A stretch of DNA of 64,000 nt from Amblyomma americanum (Eukaryota > Arthropoda > Arachnida > Ixodida > Ixodidae), in contig NC_135502.1 in the NCBI RefSeq assembly GCF_052857255.1, positions 155,916,599 to 155,980,598 on the forward strand. The letters are read 5' to 3'. A program made the translations under genes and the position numbers. The notes under the pieces were generated by a model, which saw only the letters and a program-made list of their open reading frames with translations, had not been told where the DNA came from and ran no database searches. This document shows, piece by piece, positions 46,105 through 56,850 of this stretch; position 1 is the first letter of the stretch; the number at the start of each line of letters is the position of its first letter.

Positions 46105-46237
46105 TGTCACGGACTCGAAGACGACAAAGTTGGCAGTGTCGCGGCACGGAGCGCTCGCGCTAGGCCCACCGCCATTAAATCATTCCATCGCCATCTGTTA
46201 TGTAGTACTGTCTTCACCTGCTTGCCGTCACGTAACA
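46105..46237 (+). repeat. 5' LTR of the TRIM-like element
   Basis: 133 bp, beginning TGTCACGG and ending GTAACA. It contains CTCGCGCTAGGCCCACCGCC and an ATCGCCATCTGTTAT word shared with the 3' copy. About 42 bp of its sequence is absent from the 3' copy in two places. Confidence 0.85.
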
Positions 46238-46371
46238 TTTGGCGTGAGGTGCGGAGTTCATCCCCATCCTGGTCCTGGAGCTTCGGCGTCCTGCGTGTGC
46301 CGTGGTCGTCGGTCGTGTGTTCCTGCCCGCACCGCCCGGTTGTGCCCCAGCCCGCCAGACCAGAACCAACC

Positions 46372-46518
46372 ATGTCGTTCACCCCAGCCCCGTCCCCGGC
46401 CCCGAACAGAAGACACGACAACTTGACGACGCCGCCGCTACTCGAACCTATGACCCCACTGACCCTAGAAGCCGCCAACATATTCGGACACAGCTCCTGC
46501 CCATGCCGTTCGGTGTGA
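46372..46518 (+). other. Short Pro-rich open frame in the TRIM interior
   Basis: An ATG at 46372 opens a 48-codon frame (MSFTPAPSPAPNRRHDNL...) that ends at 46518. It lies where a gag start would be in an autonomous LTR element, about 135 bp behind the 5' LTR. Proline richness suits some gag N-termini, but there is no motif. Treat as a possible gag start remnant only. Confidence 0.25.
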
Positions 46519-46754
46519 TCATGGGCCTCGGCCGTCGGCTCAAGGTGACCTAGCTAGCTACGGCCCGGAAGCTTCCTGGACCAGCGCTCATCTGATCATC
46601 TGTTCATCTCTTTCATCGTGACGGCAAACCCTGCATCTTCTTCTCTTCTGTGTTCATCCGTACTGTCACGCTCATCGTCACGCGCTGCGTTTCGTCTTCA
46701 CTGCCGGTCTTTCAGTTCGCGCGATCGGGACGATCGCTCGGCAGCCCCGGGTAG

Positions 46755-46845
46755 TGTCACGGACTCGAAGACGACAAAGTGGGCAGTTGCGCGGCACGGA
46801 GCTCTCGCGCTAGGCCCATCGCCATCTGTTATCCGTCACGTAACA
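46755..46845 (+). repeat. 3' LTR of the TRIM-like element (internally deleted)
   Basis: 91 bp with the same TGTCACGG start and GTCACGTAACA end as the 5' LTR. It lacks a segment after GCCCA and one after CTGTTAT. It is directly followed by ATAT and resumed minisatellite sequence. Confidence 0.85.
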
Positions 46846-46879
46846 ATATGTGTGTCTTTTATAAGGCTCGTATGAAATT

Positions 46880-49270
46880 AAATGGATAACATTTCATCTT
46901 GTCTTTCACGCGGTGCACTTGAGCTCATAATTAAAAAACACAGGTGATCAAATTAGATCCCTCTAACGTGGTGGGATGTTAAATGCCGACTATAGTACCA
47001 TTTTACGCTGTATCAGCTTAGCACATGAATGGGCAAGCATATGGCATTCCAATGCTTTCCTGTTTCAAAGCAACATCTCAGCTGAACGCACACATTCGAA
47101 AAAAAGTTTAGAACACCCTCAGGAAAAGTAAAATTAAGGCAAGGACACCATCTAAAACATAGTGGATAATGAGGCCACAAAACATTGGTCCATGGAATAA
47201 ATGACTCAAGTAGCTTCCAATAATAAGGAAGTGACTATACATATGCAAAAATTTCCCATACATATATCCCAAGCTTGAGAGGTGTGTTGAATAATTAGCT
47301 TCCTTGTCTATAACATGCTAATTACTGAAAGTGAAAGATATTATTATAAACAAAGCTTCAGATGTCTTTTTTCAGAGGTGTAATTCATTTTTTGATATCG
47401 TCCCCCACTTACACTGATGCCCTTGCGTCATCGATGCACTATTGTTGTTTACATGCCCTCAGAGAAGAATGAGGCTGATGGCTCCAACTGGACACTAAAG
47501 GTCTTCAAATGTTTCTTCAGCTACGGAATAGCCAGTAGCTACAAGGCACCAGGTCAGAACTATTGGTGGGTGATGCAGAACATCCCGAAACTGCAGCTTA
47601 TTCAACACGGCGGTATTGCCACCTAACTTGTTGTCATGTCAAGCATTGTCACATTAAATGATGTATTTTTTTAGGACAAAGTCCACGGTCCTTTTGCATC
47701 CTCAAGTTCAAGAATGCCCGCAATAACCGTCTGCTTAATGTGACAATCATCACAAATAAATTCATCCACATGTGCCACGAGCTCAGATGCGAGATGCAGA
47801 CAGTAGGAATTCACTGCACTCCTCGTCTTTCACACTCAACACAGCGGGATCTTGTATGTACGTACAGTTTGTACCCACCATCAGACTGGAAACATAACAT
47901 ATCCATTACCATAAATTGGACTCATTCGATGGTGGATAATGATAGGGAGAACACCTTCTGCCATCCACAATTTGGTTTCGAAAAACTGTTGTAACCGTAC
48001 ACAGATGTATACTAATATTTTCCTTGTGACTGCTTCAATATCAGTGGTGCCATGTGCAAAATGAAAATATCATGAAAAGTGGGAACATCAAACTTTCTTT
48101 TCATTGTAAAGTCTTTCCATTTCATGAGGTAATAAATGTGTTACAGACCAGGAGGTAGAAAATATACTGATCACCCCTCCTATAAACAGAATCCACAAAT
48201 ACCATCTGTTTAATGAAACAACCCTACATAATACACAAAAACACTACATAAATACTAATATATCATGAAACAAGAGTAAGAGTTTTGTACACAGACCACA
48301 CGAACAACACAGCAGCAAGTGACATACAATATTAGTTACATTTCTGCATATTTACTATACCCAAATACAACTTAAAAATGAAGTGGCAGATGCCTCTCAA
48401 AGGACCAGGCATTGTAATGAGCATAGAGGAGGAGGACACAACCAGCAGTGCATGCGAGTTTTGATGATGACGATGAGATGTGAGCCCGTTAACAGGCCAA
48501 TGTGATCCATTAAACGTCTGCGTGTACAAGCCGAGCACGTCGAGCACTGCCACAATGAGATTAGCAAAAATGAGAATTACAATGTCTCTAATGAGCTATT
48601 GTAGACGCCATGGTGGAGGGCTCCAGATTAACTTCAACTGCATATGCCCTGAAAAAGCACAGCAAAGAGGCGTATTTTCCACTTCACCTATATCAACATG
48701 CGGGTGCTCCCGCCTGGATTTGACTCAGCTTCCTTGGGCATAGACCACAATGGAGTGAATAAATGTCCATCCAAACAACTATGATGTGACAACTAAAGAA
48801 CTGAATATGGAGAGGTAATGACAAAAAGAAAAGTGGGCCATTGATGCCCTCTTCACTGTGTGAACATGTCACCCACCTGAAAACAAACATAAAAATAAAA
48901 AGACATCAAGTGTCACCTGCTGAAGAAATAAACAGCCTAAACACTAGTACACCTTCATTCACAGAAATGGAGCTACCTGTCACAAGGCAATGGGGTTGGT
49001 AGGCATGCAGCAACCCAATTATATAGTGTGCGCCATCCTGATTGGCTCAGGTTGTCGTACCTTCCATGCAAACAACTTGCGAAGTGAATTATAGAGAAGC
49101 ATTTGCCACTTCATTCTTGAGTTGTATTCAACTATAGTTTACACAACACACTGAAGAAAATACTGCTTCTCAAAGGAACACTAAGGACATGTCCACATAA
49201 TTTCTGTTCTTAGTAAAAATTTGTTGCATTGGCCCTTTCTAACCATTTTGTTATTCTGTTAACCATTCTA
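46880..49270. other. Intergenic sequence, nothing recognised
   Basis: AT-rich DNA with frames of at most about 90 codons on both strands, no motif and no repeats that I can see. The word AAAGGAACACTAAGGAC at 49164-49180 resembles the terminal sequence of the MITE at 62369, so a MITE end may be present. Confidence 0.4.
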
Positions 49271-49275
49271 TTACT

Positions 49276-50530
49276 AGGGCCACCTACCCATGTGTGTTTT
49301 TTTTTCTTACAGAAATGAAGGGTTTATTTGAGATATGTCAATAAAAGAATTCCAAACAGTTCCTATAGTTAGACGAAAGCTATATATTCGGAAAAAAACA
49401 ATCCGGTATACACTGCGAACTGCCTTCAAAGATCTTGCCTGACCGAATGCTTCGTCCGACCGAACATCTCTCAGGACACCTCGGACGTATTAAACTTGTT
49501 TACCAATAGACATCGGCTTTGCGACCAATATCAGATAAACAATATGCGAGATATACTCACTCCAGTGGGACAATCAGGCATCTATAGGGCCGCCTACCCG
49601 TGTGTGTTTTTTTTCCTTGCAGAAATGAAGGGTTTATTTCAGATATGTCAATAAAAGAATTCCAAAAAGTTCCTATAGTTCGACGAAAGCTATATATTCG
49701 GAAAAAGACAATCCGATATACACTGCGAACTGCCTTCAAAGATCTTTCCTGACCGAATGCTTCGTCGGATCAAACATCTCTCAGAACACCTCGGATGTTT
49801 CAAACTTGTTTACCAATAGACATCGGCTTTGTGACCAATATCATATATACAATGTGTGAGATATACCCACTCCAGCGGGCCGATCACGTATCTATAGGGC
49901 CGCCTACCCTTGTGTGTTTTTTTTTTCTTGTAGAAATGAAGGGTTTATTTGAGATATGTCAATAAAATAATTCCAAAAAGTTCTTATAGTTTGACGAAAG
50001 CTATTTATTCGGAAAAAAACAATCCGATATACACTGCAAACTGCCTTCAAACATCTTTCCTGACAAAATGCTTCGTCGGATCGAACATCTCTCAGAACAC
50101 CTTGGATGTTTCAAACTTGTTTACCAATAGACATCGGCTTTGCGACCAATGTCAGATATACAATATGCGAGATATACCCACTCCAGCGGGCCGATCACGT
50201 ATCTATAAGGCCGCTCACCCTTGTGTTTTTTTTTCTTGCAGAAATGAAGGGTTTATTTGAGATATGCCAATAAAAGAATTCCAAAAAGTTCCTATAGTTC
50301 GACGAAAGCTATATATTCGGAAAAAAACAATCCGGTATACACTGCGAACTGCCTTCAAAGGTCTTTCCTGACCGAATGCTTCATTGGATCGAACATCTCT
50401 CAGAACACCTCTAATTTTTTAAACTTGTTTGCCAATATACATCGGCTTTGCGACCAATATCAGATATACAATATGCGAGATATACCCACTCCAATGTGCT
50501 CATCATGTATCTATAGGGCCGCCTACCCGA
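49276..50530. repeat. Four ~310-bp tandem units, each with a splice-acceptor-like start
   Basis: Units start at AGGGCCRCCTACCC, at 49276, 49586, 49896 and 50207, with the next start word at 50515. Spacings are 310, 310, 311 and 308 bp. Every unit opens with TGTGTTTTTTTTCTTGCAGAAATG, a pyrimidine run followed by CAG or TAG, then about 100 potentially open codons (for example RHRLCDQYQIYNMRDIPTP) and ends with the ATCTATAGGGCCGCC word. The long frame is broken by stops in at least two units and 310 is not a multiple of 3, so a repeat protein is unlikely. I do not recognise the family. Confidence 0.85.
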
Positions 50531-50570
50531 GTTCAGGTGGGCTATACTCAAGAACCGCGGAACAGGGGGG

Positions 50571-50627
50571 TGGCAATGGGGAAGATCGCCTCCCCCCACA
50601 TTTTTCAGGGGGGAAGTGCCCCCCCCA
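50571..50627. other. G-run/C-run segment
   Basis: Alternating G and C runs of 6-8 bases (GGGGGG at about 50575, CCCCCC near 50593, GGGGGG near 50608, CCCCCCCC near 50619) make a strongly self-complementary stretch just behind the 310-bp array. It may be one end of a decayed element with GC-run termini. No partner end was found. Confidence 0.4.
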
Positions 50628-51344
50628 ATCTTCATTTGCTTCTACTTGTATCAGATTTCTGAAAATTGAAACACATATTAGTTCTAGGACTTAATTCAAA
50701 GCACAGTTGGGCTGCATGAGCTGCTTGGCTTAGTAGCCAGTTGTAAAGCATTTGGTATATGAGTAACCTAAACCGGTCATGTCCCTACAGAATTCGGTCG
50801 ACTATATATCGACCTGACCGTGTACATGATCATGATTAGCAGAATTTAAACAAACTATGCACAGGCTTTTTTAATGGAATTGATCACTCCTCGTGCGTAC
50901 AGCTTCCCGCCGATAAGCTCCTCATTTCAATTATTTTATATTGCCATAAATCTTTGCACCGTTTGTTCGTTTGCACTCACAACCTCCGGCACGCGGCTTT
51001 ATCATTTTGTTTTGGAATGCGAGGTGCGACCAGACTTATGCCGTTGATCATGGCCACGTGCAAATGATTCCACATTTTTCCAGATTCTTGCTGCTTTTGG
51101 TTCTTTATCTCGAAGGTTCCTTGCCAGCTTTAAATTCAGCACGACCAAGAAGTGCATGGCATTCAGGTCGATGACCGCCGAGCACGCATAATTAAGCCTA
51201 TTGCAGCCGCCGAGTAATTCATTTCTTAGTGGGCGTGAGTCAGCCCCTTAAACAGTTAATTTTGGAAGCCTTTTCGTTGTCTTCCTGACAGCTGTAGTGT
51301 CGTCACCGCAACGTGATACTTTGCATCAAGCTTTGAACATTGAA

Positions 51345-51375
<31 letters not shown>
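51345..51375. repeat. A-run plus (TA)n microsatellite
   Basis: A run of about 10 A bases is followed by about 12 TA repeats. It is an ordinary dinucleotide microsatellite in AT-rich sequence. It is not associated with a recognisable LINE tail. Confidence 0.85.
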
Positions 51376-52590
51376 CAATTTATTATGTAAATGAACATAA
51401 ATAAATAAATAACAAAATAAGCTCGAAGTCCTGCCCTCCCACTAAAAAAATAAAAAAGAGTTCCGGAGTCCCTGGCTATACTAATTGTCTCGAGCATAGC
51501 CCAAACCTTCACCCGCTGCCATTACGACCCGGACGCGACAGCGGTGTGCCAGAGAACACTGCGAAACTATAATTATAGAGCTCCTCGATCACCTCGATCG
51601 AAGCACCTCGATCGAGGGCGCGGTTGTGCTACCCAGTTCCGTGTTCTAGCGCACACTAGCAGTTTATTTTTGAGAGCCTCTTCCTCCTCGTACCTTGCAC
51701 ACTTCTGATTTCTTAACATAAATTCTTTCAGTGCATCAATTTACCTATTCAGCAATCTATATTTCCCCCTCTGCTGGTCCTAAGTCGCTGATTTCAGGTC
51801 AGTGGCAATATAGTACTTAATTATGATATCTACCACGCACCGTGCCAGAAAATACTTTTTTGCAGCAATTACAGACTTTTCAATCACTTGCTGCATTTAG
51901 GAGAGTTCTAAAAGAAGTGTTTATATTATCGTAGATAACACAGAAGTTGCTGTTTACAGCGCAGAGAACAGGGAAGGGCCCAGCGTTATTTATGATGAAG
52001 AACCGCGCAACAGGAGCTTTTATTAATCGAAACCGAAATTGAAAATGTTCGAGCGTCGTCTGACGGCTAGGCCCAGACTTTATAGTGCTTCCTGTTTGTC
52101 GTAAGCCACACAAAACTTCCTGCTTAAAGCACTAAGTAAAAAGCGCAAAGCATAATCATGCACCGCGAGCCACTATAGGTACGAGCTTTGAAACCGAAAC
52201 CGAAGGCGATTTGTCACATAGCGACTACTTTGTGTAATGCAGTAGTGGCGATCAAAAATCGCAGAACACTTCAGACATTTAGGTTACAGCGGTACCATAA
52301 AGCTCATACATGATAGAGCCTATAGAGTTACACTAAGCCGCCTTATTCACACTCCATGGGCAGTCACAGGTGCAAGACCGATTCGACGGGCTAGTTGGTT
52401 CTGCAGTTGGTTCTGCTGATGTTGGACCAACGCTCTGTGGCACGGCTTGACACGGACTTCATAACTATTTCCCCTTCACAGTATTATTTGTAACTTTTCA
52501 AGTATAAGTATTTCATGGTGTGTAGAGCCCCGCGTCGTCTGCTACTACATGTGGTCATCATCATCATCATCATCATCATCATCAGCCTTA

Positions 52591-53613
52591 CTACACCCAC
52601 TGCAGGGCAAAGGCCTCTCCCATGTCTCTCCAATTAACCCTATCCTTTGCCAGCTGCATCCGCCCTTTGCCTGCAAACTTCTTAATCTCCTCCGCCCACC
52701 TAACCTTCTGCCGCCCCCTGCTACGCTTACTTTCTCTTGGAACCCACTCCGTTACCCTTAAAGACCAGCGGTTATCCTGCCTTCGCATTACATGCCCTGC
52801 CCAAGCCCATTTCTTTCTCTTGATTTCGACTAGGATGTCATTAACCCGTGTTTGTTCCCTCACCCACTCTGCCCGCTTCCGATCTCTTAACGTTACACCT
52901 ATCAATTTTCTTTCCATGGCTCGCTGCGTTGTCCTTAACTTAAGCGTAACTCTTTTCGTTAGCCTCCACGTTTCTGCCCCGTAGGTGAGTACCGGTAAGA
53001 TTATGCTGTTGTACACTTTCCTCTTGAGGGAAATTGGTAAACTGCCACTCATGATCTGCGAGAACTTGCCATATGCGCTCCACCCATTTCTTATCCTTCT
53101 AGTTATCTCCCTCTCATGATCCGGATCAGCTGTCACTACCTGCCCTAAGTAGACGTATTCCGGGACAATTTCTAGGCTCTCCCTGCCAACTGTGAACTGT
53201 TGTTCCCTTGCTAGGCTGTTGAACATCACCTTGGTTTTCTGCATGTTAATTTTTAGACCGATTGATCTGCTCTGCCTGTCTAACTCGTTGATCATGATTT
53301 GCAGTTCACCTCCTGAGTGACTCAGCAAGGCAATGTCATCAGCAAATCGCAGATTATTTAGGTATTCTCCATTTATTCTTATTCCCAACTGTTCCCAATT
53401 CAGGCCTCGAAAAACCTCCTGCAAACATGCGGTGAACAGCATTGGCGAGATCGTGTCTCCTTGCCTGACACCCTTCCTTATTGGAATTTTATTGATGACT
53501 TTATGGAGGATTATAGTAGCTGTGCAGTTGCTATATATATGTTCCAGTATTTTGACATAAGGCTCTTCTACCCCCTGATTACGCAATGCCTGTATGACTG
53601 CTGAGGTTTCCAC
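52591..53613 (-). CDS. RTE ORF, C-terminal part: RT palm, thumb and tail (copy B)
   Basis: 340 codons continuing the RT after the frameshift. They carry GVRQGDTISPMLF (48-60), the catalytic FADDIALL (90-97), MGLKINMQKTK-type motif D (here IGLKINMQKTKVMF), EYVYLGQVV, and a C-terminal KWAWAGHVMRRQDNRWSLRV region typical of RTE elements. The apparent Met is an internal codon, as the box containing the first catalytic Asp lies just upstream. The stop is about 10 bases from the trinucleotide tail, so the C-terminal codons and the RNA 3' end nearly coincide. Confidence 0.9.
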   Translation of the reverse strand: METSAVIQALRNQGVEEPYVKILEHIYSNCTATIILHKVINKIPIRKGVRQGDTISPMLFTACLQEVFRGLNWEQLGIRINGEYLNNLRFADDIALLSHSGGELQIMINELDRQSRSIGLKINMQKTKVMFNSLAREQQFTVGRESLEIVPEYVYLGQVVTADPDHEREITRRIRNGWSAYGKFSQIMSGSLPISLKRKVYNSIILPVLTYGAETWRLTKRVTLKLRTTQRAMERKLIGVTLRDRKRAEWVREQTRVNDILVEIKRKKWAWAGHVMRRQDNRWSLRVTEWVPRESKRSRGRQKVRWAEEIKKFAGKGRMQLAKDRVNWRDMGEAFALQWV

Positions 53614-53635
53614 TGAGTCGAATGCTTTCTCGTAA

Positions 53636-55603
53636 TCAATGAAAGCTATAGAGAGGTTGGTTATATTCTGCGCATTTCTCTATCACCTGATTGATAGTGT
53701 GAATATGATCTATTGTGGAATATCCTTTACGAAAGCCTGCCTGATCATTTGGTTGATTAAAGTCTAACGTTGCCCTGACTCTATTAGCGATTACCTTAGT
53801 AAATACTTTGTAGGCAACGGATAGTAAGCTGATCGGCCTGTAATTTTTCAAGTCCTTGGCGTCTCCCTTCTTATGAATTAAGATAATGTTTGCATTCTTC
53901 CAAGCTTCTGGTACAGTCGAGCTCATAAGGCATTGCGTATACAGGGTGGCTAGTTTTTCTAGCACGATGTCCCCTCCATCCTTCAACAGATCTGCTGTTA
54001 CCTGATCCTCCCCAGCTGCTTTTCCCCTTTTCATTGCTTCTAAGGCTTTCTTTACTTCATCTTTCGTTACTGGCGGGATGGCGCATTGCTGTGCACTGCT
54101 GTTCTCATTAGCGCTCCGATTACATTGGCTACTATACAGGTCTGTGTAGAACTCTTCGGCTACGTTAACTATCTTATCCATATTGCTAATGACATTGCCC
54201 TGGTTGTCTCTTAATGCATACATCTGGTTTTTACCTATGCCTAGTTTCCTCTTCACTGTTTTTAGGCTACCTCCGTTCTTTATAGCATGCTCGATTCTCT
54301 CCATATTAAACTTCCTTATGTCGGCTACCTTGCGCTTATTTATTAACTTTGATAGCTCCGTTAGCTCTATTCTATCGGTAGTGTTAGATGCCTTCATGTT
54401 TTGGCGCTTCTTAATCAGATCTTTCGTCACCTGAGATAACTTCCCGGTATCTTTTCGAACTGTCCTACCGCCTACTTCTACTGCGCACTCCGTAATTATT
54501 GATGTCAGGTTATCGTGCATTGAATGAACATCAAGATCATCTTCCTCAGTTAAAGCCGAATATCTGTTTTGCAGCGCTATCCTAAACTCTTGTGCTTTCC
54601 CTCTTACGGCTAACTCGTTAATTGTCTTCTTCTTCGCTAGCTTCTTCCGTTCCCTCTTCAAGTCTAAGCTAATTCTAGACCTTACCATTCTATGGTCGCT
54701 GCAACGCACCCTTCCGAGGACGGCCACATCCTGAATGATGCCAGGTTTAGCGCATAGTATGAAGTCGATTTCATTTTTAATCTCACCATTGGGGCTCTTC
54801 CAGGTCCGCTTCCTGTTTTCTCGTTTGCGGAAGAAGGTATTCATGATCCGTAAATTATTTCTATCCGCGAATTCGACCAATAACTCTCCCCTGCTATTTC
54901 TAGAGCCTATCCCATAGTCACCTACTGCGTGGTCGTCAGCCTGCTTCTTGCCCACCTTCGCATTGAAGTCGCCCATCAGTACAGTGTACTGCGAGTTTAC
55001 TTTATTCATTGCTGATTCTACGTCCTCATAGACGCTTTCAACGGTCTGGTCATCATGGCTGGATGTGGGTGCGTAGGCCTGCACCACTTTTAGCTTGTAC
55101 CTCCTATTCAGCCTAATTACTATAGCTGCTACCCTCTCGTTAATACTGTAGAACTCCTCTACGTTACCAGCTATGTCCTTATTAATGAGGAAACCCACAC
55201 CTAGTTCTCGTCTATCCTCTAACCCGCAATAGCACAGTATGTGTCCGTCCTTTAGTACTGTATACGCCTCACCGGTCCTCCTAACTTCGCTAAGCCCTAT
55301 CACATCCCATTTAATTCCCGCTAGTTCCTCAAACAGCACTGCTAGGCTAGCCTCACTAGCTAAAGTTCTAGCGTTAAACGTTGCCAGGTTCAGATTCCAA
55401 TGGCGGCCTGTTCGGAGCAAGAGATTCTTAGCACCCTCCGCTGCGTCACAGGTCTGACCGCCGCCGTGGTCAGTTGCTCTGCAGCCGCTGGGGACTGAGG
55501 GCCGAGGGTTAATTGGTTTGATCATAGAAGGTTGTGGCCAAGTACTACACCAGGGTGGCCAAATCCTGCTCTGGTGAGGGAGTGCGTTGTCGGTCTTCGT
55601 CAC
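53636..55603 (-). CDS. RTE ORF, N-terminal part: APE endonuclease and start of RT (copy B)
   Basis: 655 codons. A basic leader of about 70 residues is followed by the APE-type endonuclease: FNARTL (about 76-81), the acidic catalytic box GLSEVRR (103-109), GDFNAKVG (211-218) and SDHRMV (302-307). Then come a charged linker, AGEDQVTADLLKDGG and [15 protein letters not shown], the first RT boxes, near the end. The endonuclease nicks the target and the RT copies the LINE RNA from the nick. The frame closes (PLYSFH then stop) at a 2-bp deletion, compared with copy A, near 53650, just before the YEKAFDSV box. The Met start is the first in frame, about 80 bp after the tRNA-like head. Confidence 0.9.
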   Translation of the reverse strand: MTKTDNALPHQSRIWPPWCSTWPQPSMIKPINPRPSVPSGCRATDHGGGQTCDAAEGAKNLLLRTGRHWNLNLATFNARTLASEASLAVLFEELAGIKWDVIGLSEVRRTGEAYTVLKDGHILCYCGLEDRRELGVGFLINKDIAGNVEEFYSINERVAAIVIRLNRRYKLKVVQAYAPTSSHDDQTVESVYEDVESAMNKVNSQYTVLMGDFNAKVGKKQADDHAVGDYGIGSRNSRGELLVEFADRNNLRIMNTFFRKRENRKRTWKSPNGEIKNEIDFILCAKPGIIQDVAVLGRVRCSDHRMVRSRISLDLKRERKKLAKKKTINELAVRGKAQEFRIALQNRYSALTEEDDLDVHSMHDNLTSIITECAVEVGGRTVRKDTGKLSQVTKDLIKKRQNMKASNTTDRIELTELSKLINKRKVADIRKFNMERIEHAIKNGGSLKTVKRKLGIGKNQMYALRDNQGNVISNMDKIVNVAEEFYTDLYSSQCNRSANENSSAQQCAIPPVTKDEVKKALEAMKRGKAAGEDQVTADLLKDGGDIVLEKLATLYTQCLMSSTVPEAWKNANIILIHKKGDAKDLKNYRPISLLSVAYKVFTKVIANRVRATLDFNQPNDQAGFRKGYSTIDHIHTINQVIEKCAEYNQPLYSFH

Positions 55604-55681
55604 CGAGATCAGGCCGCACTCCAGGCCTGGTTATGCAATTCCATCGACACGCGGCTTTTTTTTTAAACCCGGTGGAGAATT

Positions 55682-55756
55682 GCGCGGTACCAGGACTTGA
55701 ACCCCGGTCCTCTTGCACGCGAGGCGGATGTTCTACCTCTACGCCATCGCTGCATC
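55682..55756 (-). other. tRNA-like head of RTE copy B (pol III box A and box B)
   Basis: Same arrangement as in copy A: box A TGGCGTAGAGG at 55746-55736, and box B GGTTCAAGTCC at 55703-55693. The anticodon-arm region is close to identical. Flanking sequence beyond the outer end is unrelated to that of copy A, which marks this as the element's 5' terminus. Pol III boxes inside the transcribed region could drive transcription from the first base, as in SINEs. No transcript evidence is available here. Confidence 0.75.
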
Positions 55757-56780
55757 TACATCAGCAGTCAACTGGATGGCCGGATCCGCTGCACGAGGAG
55801 GCTGCGACATGGAGCGGTATAGAGATCACGGTCGGAGACGCAAGTTCTGCCGCAGGAAATAAACAGACGAAATTGAACGAATAAAACGTATTTATTATTC
55901 AGGTTTGTAACGAAGTGTCATCATCATCATCGTATGCAGCGCCCTGTGCGGTGCGCGTCGCCAAGCTAATCCAAGTCTGCGGTCGTTTGCGTCCAACGTT
56001 CATCACTCGTGTCGGTGTGTGTGGTTGTTACAGTTATTGGATTGTGTGTTTTGCAGCCACATGTGACACTTTCACTATGAGTTCATCATCTGCGGCGAGT
56101 TATGCGTACGTGAAATACTTGGACCGACGGTGCAAAAGCTATCGTACACGTCTCTATGTCGTCCTTGTTTCCTTTGCGCTACAACTCTCCATGGTGCCTC
56201 ACCGACTGGCGTTAGCGACCTGGCGAAAAAAAGGACGCCTACTGGCGCGGCGGAAAAGATGAGAAGGCATTCTATTCCGTCCAAGTAATGGAGCTTGGAG
56301 GTGAGTTTCGCAGTTACTTCGCTACGTGGTCAGATTTCAGAAGCGCCAAACGTGTGATGAGTGTACAGTCAAGCCTAACGCTTTTAGCAAAGCTTGGTGG
56401 CGTTTTACATAAAGTAGATGCACATGCTTTTTTACTGTTGCGAGCACTTACAGAACGCTTACGATACCACTTCCTCTGTGCTTGCGATCCGAGCACACAG
56501 CAGCCCAGCGCACGCTTCCCAAAGAAGGGAAAAACTGCGTGGTCGCGTTGTAGCAGGTCTCGACGTGAGCATCACTCTGAGCGAAATAATATTTCGTGAT
56601 TTGTTTCATGAATTCAAGTAATTGCATGAGGCAGGGAGAAATCGGCTGTGTTAAGATCAGCTAATTTTTCGCATCATATGATTTTTGGAAAGAAATGAAC
56701 GCGACACACTAACTGATTCGTTTCCGTAGCTTGCCCTGTGTTTGTTGTCGCTTTCATTATTTTCATTGACACCTCTTTTT
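55757..56780 (+). other. Unassigned region with two adjoining open frames
   Basis: Frame 55915-56262 (115 codons; basic C-terminal RKKGRLLARRKR) and frame 56288-56599 (103 codons; GGEFRSYFATWSDFRSAKR...RALTERLRYHF) follow each other. I noted a faint similarity to the N-terminal region of PIF/Harbinger transposases (RR...EF-RYF), but no catalytic DDE motif is present. Ser/His-rich ATC repeats precede the first frame. Not a confident gene. Confidence 0.25.
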
Positions 56781-56801
56781 GGGCTAGTTGGTGCATACTT
56801 G

Positions 56802-56850
56802 ATTTAGAGAAAACCTAGCGCAAAACCCATGCGCTAGGTTTTCTCTAAAT
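56802..56850. repeat. Perfect 21-bp inverted repeat with 7-nt loop
   Basis: ATTTAGAGAAAACCTAGCGCA (56802-56822) pairs without mismatch with 56830-56850. The loop is AAACCCA. The word GCTAGTTGGTGCAT just upstream (56784-56797) also occurs at 61249-61262 beside the MITE nest, so it may be a shared transposon end. A perfect hairpin in DNA of this age suggests recent origin or constraint. Confidence 0.8.

Larger units (their letters stand above)
46105..46845 (+). mobile_element. TRIM-like miniature LTR retrotransposon, 741 bp, with target duplication
   Basis: Two direct terminal repeats begin TGTCACGGACTCGAAGACGA and end GTCACGTAACA, that is TG...CA ends. They lie at 46105-46237 and 46755-46845. 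The second is shorter by internal deletions. The element is flanked by ATAT on both sides (46101-46104, 46846-46849), a 4-bp duplication as Ty3-like integrases leave. Two bases after the first LTR is TGGCGTGAGGTGCGG, a primer-binding-site-like sequence starting TGG. About 520 bp of interior has no pol genes. No clear polypurine tract precedes the second LTR. It must have been mobilised in trans by an autonomous relative. Confidence 0.85.
52557..55756 (-). mobile_element. RTE-clade LINE, copy B, nearly intact
   Basis: Full-length minus-strand copy: tRNA-like head at the 5' end (about 55756-55682), a short leader, one long ORF from 55603 and a very short 3' UTR. The tail of ATG-type trinucleotides is read on the plus strand as eight or more ATC/CAT units at 52557-52582. 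It aligns with copy A along its whole length. I found no convincing target duplication. One 2-bp frameshift near 53650 is the only clear lesion, so the copy is young and the family may have active members in the genome. Confidence 0.9.

Noticed and set aside
52540..55790. Target duplication for RTE copy B (CTACAT-like words on both sides)
   Set aside because: The words do not sit directly at both element ends, so the match could be chance.
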